NCBI GenBank assembly: GCA_039821555.1
Contig: JBCBNX010000003.1
Span: 306,769 to 370,768 of the forward strand
Reading direction: 5' to 3'
DNA from: Bacteroidota bacterium
GTDB lineage: Bacteria; Bacteroidota; Rhodothermia; Rhodothermales; Rubricoccaceae
Length of the DNA stretch: 64,000 bases
Part shown: one piece after another, positions 1 through 11,401 of the stretch
Layout of the letters: every line of letters begins with the position of its first letter
Position numbering within the stretch: the first letter of the stretch is position 1
Made by a program: the position numbers and the translations under genes
Notes under the pieces: model-generated
What the model saw: the letters and a program-made list of their open reading frames with translations, nothing else
Told to the model about the DNA's origin: nothing
Databases searched by the model: none

Positions 1-555
1 CTCACGGAGATCAGCCGCCTCGAAACGGGCGAACTGACGATGACCCTAGAGCCGATAGCGCTTCCGGATCTAGTCGCAGAGATTCTGGAACGCCTCGAAG
101 TGGCCGCCGTGGACGCCCAGGTAACGCTGTACGCGGAGTGCACGCCGGGCCTCCCGCGCGTGCTCGGCGACCACGAGCGGCTCAGCCAGGTGCTCGAAAA
201 CCTGGTCGAGAACGCGATCAAGTACAACCAGCCAGGCGGCAACGTGGAGGTGATGGCGCGCGCGCTCCCGTCGGGCCGCGTCCGCGTGGCCGTGGTGGAC
301 GACGGCATCGGCATCCCGCAGGACGAGATCCCGCGCCTGACGGAGCGCTTCTACCGGGTGGACCGCAGCCGCTCGCGGGCGCAGGGCGGCACGGGCCTGG
401 GCCTCGCCATCGTGAAGCACATCCTGGAGGCCCACCAGACGCAGCTGTCCGTGGAGAGCGCGCCGGGCTATGGGTCGTCGTTCTCCTTCCGGCTGCGCGC
501 CGAGACCGTGGAGGCCCTGCCCGACACCGTATCCGTCACCGAGGCTGCCGCCTGA
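1..555 (+). CDS. Sensor histidine kinase, PhoR-like, C-terminal part (5' end outside window)
   Basis: The frame is already open at base 1 and reads the end of a dimerisation helix (LTEISRLETGEL), so this is the C-terminal part of a longer gene. The HATPase_c domain is complete: N box LENLVENAIKYN, G1 box DDGIGIP, F box RFYRVD, and G2 box GTGLGLAIVK. This ATP-binding core phosphorylates the conserved histidine, which lies upstream of the window. The order of boxes and the RFYRVDRSRS stretch are those of PhoR/WalK-type kinases that pair with an OmpR-type regulator. No regulator follows on this side, so the partner must lie upstream. The sensed signal cannot be inferred from the visible part. 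Confidence 0.93.
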   Translation, partial: LTEISRLETGELTMTLEPIALPDLVAEILERLEVAAVDAQVTLYAECTPGLPRVLGDHERLSQVLENLVENAIKYNQPGGNVEVMARALPSGRVRVAVVDDGIGIPQDEIPRLTERFYRVDRSRSRAQGGTGLGLAIVKHILEAHQTQLSVESAPGYGSSFSFRLRAETVEALPDTVSVTEAAA

Positions 556-779
556 CACAGGCGTCATTGCTCCCAAGAGCGGCGCTGGTGCAGAGGAACG
601 GGGCAGAGCAAGGTTCGTCAGAGAAAAGCCCTTCCCGCCTCAAAATCCGAGGAGGTTTGCCTACGTGGGTGGCGGAGACGGTCCTGTTTTTGGTATCGTC
701 GGCGCTATTCTCATTGTTCGTGCCCCCTGGCGGGATCGTTGCTTCCCAGCCCGCCCTCCCACCCCACCCGCTTCTTTTC

Positions 780-1559
780 ATGGTCCGTCCCCTCATCGGC
801 GTCCCTGCGCAGACGCTCCAGGCCATCGACGGCATCCCCGAGGCGCTCCCGCACTCGTGGGTGATGAACCACCGCTACTTCGTCGCCCTCGCCTCGACCG
901 GCGCGGCCCCGGTGATGATCCCCCTCCTCGACCAGGACGAGGCCACGCTGCGCTCGATCTACGACCGCCTCGACGGCCTCTTCGTGGCGGGCGGCGTGGA
1001 TGTCCACCCGTTCAGCTACGGCGCCGCGCTAGATCCGCTCACTGGGCGCACCGACCTCGCGCGCGACGCCGTCGAGCTACTCATGACGCGCTGGGCGCTC
1101 GCCGACGGCATGCCGTTCTTCGGCATCTGCCGCGGCATGCAGATCCTCAACGTGGCCTGCGGCGGCACGCTCCACCAGGACACGACCGCGTTCTTCCCGG
1201 ACGCCATCAAGCACGACTACTTCCCCACGCAGGGCTACGCGCGCGACCACCTCGCCCACGACCTGCGCGTCGCGCCGGGCAGCCACCTCCATGCGGCCTT
1301 CGGCGCGGAGACCGTCGCCATCAACAGCATGCACCACCAGGGCGTCGACCGACTGGGGCACGACCTCGTGGCGACGGCGTGGGCGCCGGATGGCCTGATC
1401 GAAGGCATCGAGCGCCTGCACGGGTTCGCGGTTGGTGCGCAGTGGCATCCGGAGATGCTCGTGGACACCGACACCGGAACGCGGCGGCTCTTCGAGGGCT
1501 TCGTCGGCGAGGCTCGCGCCTGGGCGCAGCGACCCCGACTCACCTCGGTAGCCGCCTGA
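780..1559 (+). CDS. Class I glutamine amidotransferase-like gamma-glutamyl hydrolase (peptidase C26, PuuD-like)
   Basis: 259 residues, close to the length of PuuD and related gamma-glutamyl-GABA hydrolases. The start is the ATG before VRPLIGVPAQT, because the family begins almost directly with that strand; the frame is open far upstream, but there it overlaps the kinase gene. The catalytic set is visible: nucleophile Cys117 in GICRGMQ, and His223 and Glu225 in QWHPE. An AGGVDVHP motif lies earlier in the chain, as in the family. These enzymes cleave gamma-glutamyl amides in the cytoplasm. No putrescine-pathway genes are adjacent, so the true substrate is open. It stands alone between a kinase gene and a protein kinase gene, with a 224-base gap upstream in which I see no clear signal. 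Confidence 0.9.
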   Translation: MVRPLIGVPAQTLQAIDGIPEALPHSWVMNHRYFVALASTGAAPVMIPLLDQDEATLRSIYDRLDGLFVAGGVDVHPFSYGAALDPLTGRTDLARDAVELLMTRWALADGMPFFGICRGMQILNVACGGTLHQDTTAFFPDAIKHDYFPTQGYARDHLAHDLRVAPGSHLHAAFGAETVAINSMHHQGVDRLGHDLVATAWAPDGLIEGIERLHGFAVGAQWHPEMLVDTDTGTRRLFEGFVGEARAWAQRPRLTSVAA

Positions 1560-1685
1560 GGTCCAGGGGCGTAGGCGAGGTGTTCGGCGCTTGGCGCTAG
1601 GGATGTGCAAACAGTATGTTAGCGCCCGGACGTGACGCTGCCCGTCCCCGCGGCGACCTTTCCGGATGACGCTAGCCACCACGCG

Positions 1686-4577
<2,892 letters not shown>

Positions 4578-4598
4578 CCCTCGCTCTTCGACGCGCGC

Positions 4599-5459
4599 CT
4601 AGCGAATCGGGATCGTGACGCTGGCGCCGATGTGGTCCGTACTCACGAGGGGCTGCACCTGGAAGGCGGCTCGCGCTTCGGCCTCGCGGAGGTGGCGGCG
4701 GGCCAGGAAGACGCCCGTGAACGCGCCGATAGCCGCACCCGCGAGTACGTCCGTCGCCCAGTGCTCGTCCTTGGAGATGCGCGCGACGGCGGTGCCTGCA
4801 CTGACAGCGAGCAGGCTGTAGGTGACCGGGCCAGGGTAGTACATCACCCACGGCGTCACCACCGCAAACGACAGTGTGGTGTGCCCCGACGGAAACGAGT
4901 AGTAGTCGCGCGAGGGCGAGAGCGGGGCAAAGTTGAACGAGCCATCGTCGGTGTAGGGCCGTGCGCGCCCGACGAGCGACTTCAGCCCCATCGTCACGCC
5001 GGAGGCGTAGAGCGCCGACTGCATCGAGGTGAACGCGGCGTCCTGGAAGCGCTCGTTGCTCGTCAGGAGCGACGCCCCGAAGAGCGCGACGACGGGCACG
5101 GCCATCTTGCGCTCGCCGAGCCGGTCGCCGACTTCCAGAAACACGCCGAGCGCCCCCTCTGGTTCACCGCGCAGCCCGTCTCCGATGGGCGCGTCGAGGT
5201 TCGTCGCCGTCGGAACGAGTGCACTGCCCGCCAGGGCGATCACCGGCAGCGTGGCGCCGGTTGCGCGGGCGAAGGCGAGCGCGTCCTGCCCTGCCCATCG
5301 CAGAAAGCGCTCGACGCCAGGACCGTCCTGTGCAGTGAGCGCCAGGCCAGGAGCGGCCTCGAACTCGTCGGCGACGAACGCCTGCTGAGCCATGCCGGCG
5401 TCAGCAATCGCGAAGAGCAGCAGCAACGCGCAGCCGCGCGTCAGAACGGAAGAGGGCAT
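4599..5459 (-). CDS. PAP2-family phosphatase with signal peptide
   Basis: 286 residues starting at MPSSVLTRGCALLLLF, chosen because it gives a clean signal peptide ending near GMAQQ; the frame is open further upstream. The three-part phosphatase signature is complete: KSLVGRARP, then FPSGHTT, then ARISKDEHWATD with the catalytic His. Several hydrophobic segments surround these motifs. Enzymes of this family remove phosphate from lipids such as phosphatidate or undecaprenyl pyrophosphate at the outer face of the membrane. It is last in a line of minus-strand genes after two TonB-like genes and a PorV-like gene, with gaps of about 15 to 130 bases, so it may be transcribed with them. The exact substrate cannot be read from sequence. 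Confidence 0.9.
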   Translation of the reverse strand: MPSSVLTRGCALLLLFAIADAGMAQQAFVADEFEAAPGLALTAQDGPGVERFLRWAGQDALAFARATGATLPVIALAGSALVPTATNLDAPIGDGLRGEPEGALGVFLEVGDRLGERKMAVPVVALFGASLLTSNERFQDAAFTSMQSALYASGVTMGLKSLVGRARPYTDDGSFNFAPLSPSRDYYSFPSGHTTLSFAVVTPWVMYYPGPVTYSLLAVSAGTAVARISKDEHWATDVLAGAAIGAFTGVFLARRHLREAEARAAFQVQPLVSTDHIGASVTIPIR

Positions 5460-5585
5460 GCCTACGGGTGACGAGTGATCGAGGGGGAGGCCAGGGCGAT
5501 CGAGGACGGCCAAACCATACACACTCCAGAGACTTGCAACAACCAGTCCAGAACGATTTCCCCCACGGTGCACGCAGCGAGGCCG

Positions 5586-6308
5586 CTAGTCTAGACGGAA
5601 GACGAACGTGACGACGCCGCTCTGAAGCTCCTGCGGCACGTCGGGCGGGAGCGCGTCGAAGCGCCACGAGCGGAGTGCCTGGAGGGCAGCACGGTCGAGG
5701 CGAGGGTCACCGCCGCGTCGGGCGGGGAGCGCCTGCACCACGCGGCCGCTCGGATCGACCGTCACGCGGATCGCCACGGTGCCCCGCGCGCCGGGGTTGG
5801 GCGGCAGCGGCGTCGCGACGGGCGAGCGGTCGAGCCCTTCGAGGGAGAACGGCGACGTGGTGCGGTCAGCGCTGCCGGTGCCGTCCTGATCACTCGTCTG
5901 GCCCGTGTCGGCGTCGGGGCTTCCTCCGGTCGTCTCCGGCGCGTCGGGCGTTTCGGGACGGGGCTCGCGCTCGTCGGCGGCGGCCTCGCCCTGCGGCTCC
6001 GGATCGCGCTGCTCCGTCTCCGGCGTTGCGATCACGTCGGGGTCTGGCTCCGGCGGCGTCTCGGGTAGATCGACGGGCTGCGTGGCCGTGGCGGGCGTCG
6101 TCTCCGCCTGGGGCTCGGGCTGCGGCGGCTCCGGCGTCGGCACCGACGCCTGCTGGGCGGGCCGCGCCTCCTGGATCGGTCCGAAGTCGACCTCCACGAA
6201 GCCGAGTTGCGGGATCGTCACGGTGTACGTCGAGACAAACAGCACCGCGAGCAGCACCATGTGGAACGCGACGGTGGCGAGCAGGCCCTTCCGGTCTTCG
6301 GGACGCAT
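5586..6308 (-). CDS. Energy transducer TonB-family protein
   Basis: 240 residues. The start at MRPEDRKGLLATV puts a single N-terminal membrane helix (VAFHMVLLAVLFVSTYTV) right after a charged start, as in TonB. Residues 45-150 form a long Pro/Glu/Thr-rich linker (PEPPQPEPQAETTP and similar) able to span the periplasm. The C-terminal 75 residues are a TonB domain: GTVAIRVTVDPSGRV, then LDRAALQALRSWRFDALP, ending in a VTFVFRLD strand. TonB carries proton-motive energy to outer-membrane receptors. No ExbB, ExbD or receptor gene is near, so the partner is unknown. It lies 75 bases downstream of another TonB-domain gene and 126 bases upstream of the PAP2 gene. Confidence 0.92.
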   Translation of the reverse strand: MRPEDRKGLLATVAFHMVLLAVLFVSTYTVTIPQLGFVEVDFGPIQEARPAQQASVPTPEPPQPEPQAETTPATATQPVDLPETPPEPDPDVIATPETEQRDPEPQGEAAADEREPRPETPDAPETTGGSPDADTGQTSDQDGTGSADRTTSPFSLEGLDRSPVATPLPPNPGARGTVAIRVTVDPSGRVVQALPARRGGDPRLDRAALQALRSWRFDALPPDVPQELQSGVVTFVFRLD

Positions 6309-6383
6309 GAGTCTGGTGGGAACGTGAGGACGTGTGAAGGTATGAACGTGCACAAGCCGCGGAGGCGTGCCTGCATCGTTTCG

Positions 6384-6785
6384 CTACCGGCAGACTGCGG
6401 GGCGGTCCTGTCGGCACTCGACGCCATCGAAGCGGACGGGAATGCTGTACCGTGCACGAGGAAGGTCAAGGGGCATCTCGAATCGAGCCAGGCGGGCAAC
6501 CCTCAAGGCCTCGGCATCGAAGGGGTCGCCGAGACTGCGCATGATCTCCGTGTCTACAATTGTCCCATCAGCGTCGAGATCAAGCACAACGAACACAACC
6601 CCGGTGACATCCTCCTCAACATCCGGGTACTGGCCAAGCGCGATCAGCGAGTCGAGGTCGCCGATCAATCTGACCTGAGCAAGAACCGGATCAATGATCT
6701 CCCTCGTGGAGTCCGCCGGAACCGGCTCTTGGGCGAGGACGCACGGTGTGGCGAGGAGCCACACTAGACTCCCCCATACCCTCAA
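6384..6785 (-). CDS. Small secreted protein with TonB C-terminal-like domain, probable TTG start
   Basis: 133 residues if translation starts at the TTG at 6785, reading MRVWGSLVWLLATPCVLAQ, a good signal peptide. No ATG or GTG in this frame gives an equally good one; a purine-rich stretch (ggtgaggggg) lies about a dozen bases upstream. After a short acidic spacer comes a TonB C-terminal-like fold: VTGVVFVVLDLDADGTIVD, then LGDPFDAEALRVARLARFEMP, then RYSIPVRF. It has no N-terminal anchor helix and no proline linker, so it is not a classical TonB; it may be a periplasmic protein that borrows the fold. It begins 15 bases after the PorV-like gene and is surely co-transcribed with it. Confidence 0.75.
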   Translation of the reverse strand: MRVWGSLVWLLATPCVLAQEPVPADSTREIIDPVLAQVRLIGDLDSLIALGQYPDVEEDVTGVVFVVLDLDADGTIVDTEIMRSLGDPFDAEALRVARLARFEMPLDLPRARYSIPVRFDGVECRQDRPAVCR

Positions 6786-6799
6786 CCACCCACACCCCC

Positions 6800-7942
6800 T
6801 CACCGGTCCGCGCGGGCGAAGCGGGGCTGCTCCAACGTCAGCATTACCGAGATGCGGTGCGTCGAGCCGAGTTCGGACTGCAGGCCGCCGAAGTCGCCGA
6901 AGCCGTAGTCGACGTTGATCTGGTCGAGGGCGAGGCCTGCGCCGAGCGTCGGCGTGAGCTGCGTGCCGTAACGCTCGGAGGTCGTCACGTCGGCGATACC
7001 GGCGCGGAGGGCGACGAGGCCGCGGTAGGTCACCTCGGTACCGAAGCGGGGCCGGAAGCTGAGGTCGCCCGCGTTGAGCACGTAGGTCTGCTGCCCGTCG
7101 AAGGCGAGGTCGAGGTCGAAGCCCAGGTTGAGGCCGATGTCCTCGGTGAGCGGCAGCGCGTAGGCCGAGCCCAGCCGGGCCACCGGCAGCACGAGTTCGG
7201 TCAGCCCGACGGGCGCGTCCTGGCCAAACACGTCGGCGAAACCAAGAAAATCGCCGGTGTCCGGGTCCTGATACAGATCCTCGAAGGCTGTGTCGTTGAC
7301 CGTCCATGCCTGAAGCATGCCGGTCACATCCTGGATGTTGAGGCCGAGCGCGAAGCGACCGATCTGGTACTGCGCCGCGATGTCGGCGGAGTAGCCCCAG
7401 GCGTTCGCAAAGTCGCCGATGGAGCGGCGGATGACCTTGCCGGTGACGCCGAGCCGGAGGTTGTCCGAGAGGCGGCGAGCGTAGGAGACGAAGAAGGCGT
7501 AGTCGACGGCCGAGAAGTAGGTGACGTTGTTCTCCGCGTTCGGCAGCGGCAGGCCGGTGTCGGGGTTGAACGCCTCTAGCGTGTTGGCGATGTCGTCCAC
7601 GCCGCTGCGGAAGAAGGAGACCCCCAGCGTGGAGCGGTTGGTGACGGGCCACGCCACCGCGCCATAGTCGAACGAGACGATGCCGCTGAACCGCTCCGCG
7701 TGCATGTAGGCCCCCTGGGGGTAGGCGAGGGCATCCAGACCGGCGGGATTCCAATAGCCCGCCGTCACGTCGTCGGCCAGCCCCACGTAGGCACCGCCCA
7801 TGCCGAGCGCCCGAGCGCCGACGCCACCAGCGAGGAACTCGGCTCCGTACTTCACGACGGTTTGGGCCTGCGCGGTGTTGGGCGATAGGCCAGCGAGGCC
7901 GAGCGCGAGCGTGAGGCAGACGATGGACAGGTGGCGACGCAT
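6800..7942 (-). CDS. PorV/PorQ-family outer-membrane beta-barrel protein
   Basis: 380 residues starting with a signal peptide (MRRHLSIVCLTLALGLAGL...AQAQ). The mature N-terminus has the hallmark of the PorV/PorQ family: GGVGARALGMGGAYVGLADD followed by YWNPAGLD. The rest alternates amphipathic strands (GLALDQINVDYGFGDFGG near the end), typical of a FadL-like 14-stranded barrel. PorV is the barrel that receives cargo in the type IX secretion system of Bacteroidota; many relatives in Rhodothermota are not tied to secretion. No other por genes are in this window, so a secretion role is not shown. It heads the minus-strand series TonB-like, TonB, PAP2. Confidence 0.88.
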   Translation of the reverse strand: MRRHLSIVCLTLALGLAGLSPNTAQAQTVVKYGAEFLAGGVGARALGMGGAYVGLADDVTAGYWNPAGLDALAYPQGAYMHAERFSGIVSFDYGAVAWPVTNRSTLGVSFFRSGVDDIANTLEAFNPDTGLPLPNAENNVTYFSAVDYAFFVSYARRLSDNLRLGVTGKVIRRSIGDFANAWGYSADIAAQYQIGRFALGLNIQDVTGMLQAWTVNDTAFEDLYQDPDTGDFLGFADVFGQDAPVGLTELVLPVARLGSAYALPLTEDIGLNLGFDLDLAFDGQQTYVLNAGDLSFRPRFGTEVTYRGLVALRAGIADVTTSERYGTQLTPTLGAGLALDQINVDYGFGDFGGLQSELGSTHRISVMLTLEQPRFARADR

Positions 7943-8237
7943 GGCGGTGCGAGCTAGGTTCGAGGCACGCGAAGCGCGCTCACGCGAGCAGCGGCGGTGC
8001 GGGGAACGAAAACGGGGCGTACCAGAGGTCCGATCGGCGTCAAGAAGTAGGCCAAACTCAGCAGGCTAGGCGGGCGGCTAAACTCGCACAATCCGCCGCC
8101 CAGGACAAGGGCAGTTCGATGGGGTCGAAGGTGGAAAAGCCGCCGCGTCCGATTTCCGGGCGTCAAGCCAGGCCGCAACACCGCCCCACAGTATCAGGGC
8201 GCTTACCCGCGAACGGGCCTCCTGACCTACGCCGGAT

Positions 8238-9002
8238 CTACGCCCCGCGTCGTGTCGGCAGCGTGTAGGTGTCCAGCACCGCGTTGTAGTCCTTTACGAT
8301 CCGCTGGAGGAACACGGCGGGCGGCTCCTGCACCGGCGCGAGCCCCAACTTGCGCTCGATGGCGGTCTTGGCCCGCCGCGCCAGCTTCTCGGCATGCGGC
8401 GTCCGTCCTTCGGTGCGGAGCCGCTTGAGCACGTCGCGGACGGTTTGGACATCGGTGTCGGTGAGAAACTCTACGTCCGGGTAGGTTGGCACGTGTTGCT
8501 CGCCGAGGCGGCTGTAGATCGTATCGGTGAGGTGCGTCTGCTGGCGAGTCTGCACGACCGTCGTGCCCGCGGCGAGGTCCCCGAGGCGCTGGCCGCGCTT
8601 CGTGACCGCGATCGACACGATGGCGGGGATGCCCGAGAGGAACAGGATCTCGACGATGCGCAGCAGCCAGCGTAGGAGGTAGTCCCCCAGCCCGGGTGCG
8701 GTGCCGTCGATGCGAACGACGCGGAGGCCGAGGGCCTTCTTCCCGATGCTCTGCCCGCTGAGCACGATCTCGCAGACGAGGTGGTAGAGCACGACGGGGA
8801 GATAGACGACCACCAAGAAGACCGCGGTGCCCCGCCCGAAGACGGACCAGAGCGACACGGCGTCCAGCGCGCGCATGACCAGCAGGACGTAGCCGAACGC
8901 GATGACCGAGTCGAGGAGCCACGCAAGCAGGCGCGGACCGAGGCCGGCCGCCGGGTAGCTCAGCGGAACGTTGAGCGCGGTCGGGATCGGGATGGCGGGC
9001 AC
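8238..9002 (-). CDS. RDD-family membrane protein
   Basis: 254 residues from the GTG at 9002, chosen because the family starts with a short strand like IPTALNVPLSY; an upstream GTG at 9068 in the same frame would add 22 residues without family features. The RDD signature is present as PRLLAWLLDSVIAF, followed by membrane helices around VFLVVVYLPVVLYHLVCEIVL, the GQSIGKKALGLRVV motif and a third helix. The C-terminal 90 residues are soluble and charged. RDD proteins are small integral membrane proteins, some linked to Na+/H+ exchange or compatible solute transport, but most have no known function. It is transcribed away from the cNMP/CBS gene. Confidence 0.88.
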   Translation of the reverse strand: MPAIPIPTALNVPLSYPAAGLGPRLLAWLLDSVIAFGYVLLVMRALDAVSLWSVFGRGTAVFLVVVYLPVVLYHLVCEIVLSGQSIGKKALGLRVVRIDGTAPGLGDYLLRWLLRIVEILFLSGIPAIVSIAVTKRGQRLGDLAAGTTVVQTRQQTHLTDTIYSRLGEQHVPTYPDVEFLTDTDVQTVRDVLKRLRTEGRTPHAEKLARRAKTAIERKLGLAPVQEPPAVFLQRIVKDYNAVLDTYTLPTRRGA

Positions 9003-9324
9003 GAGACGGATCAGCGTGGATGGGGCGAGAGACCAAGGGCCTGTGGCGGCACCGCGCAAGGTAGTCACGACCGAGCCTGCCGCTGGCCTGGAGACGCTCC
9101 GCTCCCTGGTGTATGCTGCTTGACCTGGTGTACGCTGCTTGATGGGCGGACTGGGATCGTCTGCCTATTCCTACCTGTGCGATCGAACGAGGAGACTTGC
9201 CCCGCGCCGGGTGTGAGGCCGTTCTTCCAGGCTCACCCAACGTTCGCCCCCGCCTTGCCGTTGCCCTCGCCGTCACGCACGGGGCCGACATGGCTGTGCG
9301 ACCGCACCCGAATCCTGGCCCTCC
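9003..9324. other. Divergent intergenic region with a two-copy 19-bp tandem repeat
   Basis: This 322-base gap between the divergent RDD and cNMP/CBS genes should hold both promoters. The only structure I see is a head-to-tail duplication of a 19-base unit, 9105-9123 and 9124-9142, beginning cctggtgta and differing at one base. No inverted repeat, terminator or RNA gene is apparent. Confidence 0.6.
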
Positions 9325-11247
9325 ATGTCCATCACCGAGCGCATCGAAGCGCTGCTCGCTGCCACCGAGCCCTTCAACCTGCTCACCGAGGAGCAGCGGG
9401 CCGCGACGGTGCCGTTCGTTTCCACGCGCATCTACGCAGAGGGCGCGGTCATCCTGGAGCAAGGCGTCGACACGCACAAGGCGCTCTACATCGTCGAGTC
9501 CGGCCTTGTCCGGCTCCTGGACGCGCAGCAGCAACGGCTCATCGAGATGTGCGGCGAGAACACGCACTTCGGCGCCTACGGGCTTACGGCGGGCGGCATC
9601 CTCCCGTACGAGGCGCGTGCCGTCGAGGCGACGGTGTGCGCCCTCGTCGACGCGGAGCGGTTCTGGGCGCTGCTCAAGCAAAACGCAGACTTCAAGGCGT
9701 TCTTCGACGAGAACCTGAAGCGCTTCGTGCGCACGCGCGAGACGGACCGCGACGCGGCCGGGGCCTACCTCCTCTTCGACACCACGTTGGGCGAGCTGCT
9801 CCACCAGCCCCCCGTAACCTGCCCGCCGAACGCGTCGATCCGCACGGTCGCGCGCGCCATGCGGGACTACGAGACGGAGACCGTCGTGATCATGAAGGAG
9901 GGCCTGCCGATGGGCCTCGTCACCGAGGGCGACATCGCCACGCGCGTGGTGGCCGCAGGACGCTCGGCCGAGGACCCCGTGACCGACCTCATCACCCGCC
10001 CCCCCGTCGCGCTGAACACGGAGGCACGTCTCTTCGAGGGCATCCAGGTCATGATGCAGCACCGCATCCGTCGCGTGATGGTGATGAGCCAGGAGAACCG
10101 CGACGGCGAACGGGCACTCGCGGGCGTCATCACGGCCCAGGACGTGAGCCACTTCCGCGGCCTCGACCCCGTCGCCACGGTCGAGCGCACCGAGAAAGCC
10201 CAATCCGTCGAGGAGTTGGCCGCCATCCGCAGCGAGTCCACGCGGCGGCTGCTGCGGCTCTACCAGCAGGGCGTCCACGCGCAGGACCTGCTCGACGTCA
10301 TCACCGAACTGGACGACCAGCTCAAGGCCCGGCTCTTCTTCCTCGTGGAGCGCGACCTCCACCAGGTCGAGCCCGACGCGGCCTCGGCGCTGCCGTGGGT
10401 GTGGCTCGCCTTCGGGACGCCGGGCCGCCGCGAGTGTGCCCTCACGACCTGGCAGTCCAACGGCCTCGTCTACGACAACCCCTCGGACGCCGCCGAGGCT
10501 GAGCGCGCCGCGGCGTGGTTCGCGCTCCTCGCCCAGAAGATCGAGGACGCCTTCGAGGCCTGCGGCTTCGTCAGCAGCGAGGAGGGCATCGTTGCGTTCG
10601 CCGAGCCGTTCCGGCAGCCGCTCTCAGCTTGGCAGGCCGCCTACCGGCAGTGGGCCAGCGGCACGGAGGCCACGGCCACACGGCGCGCCGCGCCCTGCTT
10701 CGACTTCCGCGCCCTCTACGGCCACACGGCGCTGGCCGACACGCTCCGCGACACCATCCGTCAGGCACTCGCCGGGACCGACGCCGCGCCCCGGCCGGGC
10801 ATCGTCCGGCTCCTCCTGGACGAGGCAACCAGCCTGAAGCCGCCGTTCACGATGTTCGGCCGCCGCCTCGTCCGCGAGAAAGCAGAGAACGGCGAGGAAG
10901 GCCTCAACCTCCGGGAGCGCGGCCTGCGCCCGATCGTGGGCATGGCCCGCGCGCTGGCGCTCGACCTCCAGCAGACGCGCCGCACGAGCACCTTCGGGCG
11001 CCTGCGCTTCGTCGCCGACGAGGTGTCGGACATCGCTGCGGAGGCACGCAGCCTCACGCACGCATTCACGACCCTCGTGGACCTGCACGTGAGCACCCAG
11101 ATGCGCGCCGTCGAGGTCGGCGAGAAGGCCACCGACTGGGTGGACCCCGAGGCGCTCTCGCGCTCGCAGCAGAACCTGCTCAAGGAGGCCTTCCGCACGA
11201 TGGGCGAGGTCCAGGAGTCGCTCCGGCAGCGGTACAACCTCCGGTGA
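9325..11247 (+). CDS. Cyclic-nucleotide-binding/CBS/DUF294 protein with degenerate nucleotidyltransferase motif
   Basis: 640 residues with the usual order: cNMP-binding-like domain (about 10-135), two CBS repeats (about 155-285; GLPMGLVTEGDIATRV and RALAGVITAQDVSHF), a DUF294 nucleotidyltransferase-like domain (about 300-450) and the DUF294 C-terminal helical domain (about 490-630). In active relatives the transferase motif reads GS-x-GR-xE followed by TDQDNA. Here it reads GTPGRRE then TTWQSNG, so the two metal-binding aspartates are replaced by Trp376 and Ser378. The domain is therefore probably unable to transfer nucleotides but may still bind or regulate. It precedes an antiporter gene by 154 bases, and a role in sensing energy or cation state is possible but not shown. 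Confidence 0.9.
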   Translation: MSITERIEALLAATEPFNLLTEEQRAATVPFVSTRIYAEGAVILEQGVDTHKALYIVESGLVRLLDAQQQRLIEMCGENTHFGAYGLTAGGILPYEARAVEATVCALVDAERFWALLKQNADFKAFFDENLKRFVRTRETDRDAAGAYLLFDTTLGELLHQPPVTCPPNASIRTVARAMRDYETETVVIMKEGLPMGLVTEGDIATRVVAAGRSAEDPVTDLITRPPVALNTEARLFEGIQVMMQHRIRRVMVMSQENRDGERALAGVITAQDVSHFRGLDPVATVERTEKAQSVEELAAIRSESTRRLLRLYQQGVHAQDLLDVITELDDQLKARLFFLVERDLHQVEPDAASALPWVWLAFGTPGRRECALTTWQSNGLVYDNPSDAAEAERAAAWFALLAQKIEDAFEACGFVSSEEGIVAFAEPFRQPLSAWQAAYRQWASGTEATATRRAAPCFDFRALYGHTALADTLRDTIRQALAGTDAAPRPGIVRLLLDEATSLKPPFTMFGRRLVREKAENGEEGLNLRERGLRPIVGMARALALDLQQTRRTSTFGRLRFVADEVSDIAAEARSLTHAFTTLVDLHVSTQMRAVEVGEKATDWVDPEALSRSQQNLLKEAFRTMGEVQESLRQRYNLR

Positions 11248-11401
11248 GCCGGTATGTCATCGGCACGCTACCCGGCACGATGATGCGCGAGGCAGATCGC
11301 TGGTGCACGCCCCGTAGCTGAAACGGGCCGCGACGCACCGTCCACCGAATCGCCGAACTGCCTGGGGAGCCGGTCGTAGGAAGTTCCTGCACCTCGCCTC
11401 T

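Noticed and set aside
6384..7754. Long open frame on the minus strand covering much of the PorV-like gene
   Set aside because: Its first 320 codons are a frame shadow of the PorV-like gene (Arg/Pro/Gly-rich); only the last 133 codons form a protein with signal peptide and TonB-like domain.
8072..8101. Hairpin gggcggc/gccgccc between the PorV-like and RDD genes
   Set aside because: Seven GC pairs across a 16-base loop are expected by chance at this GC content, and no T-run follows.
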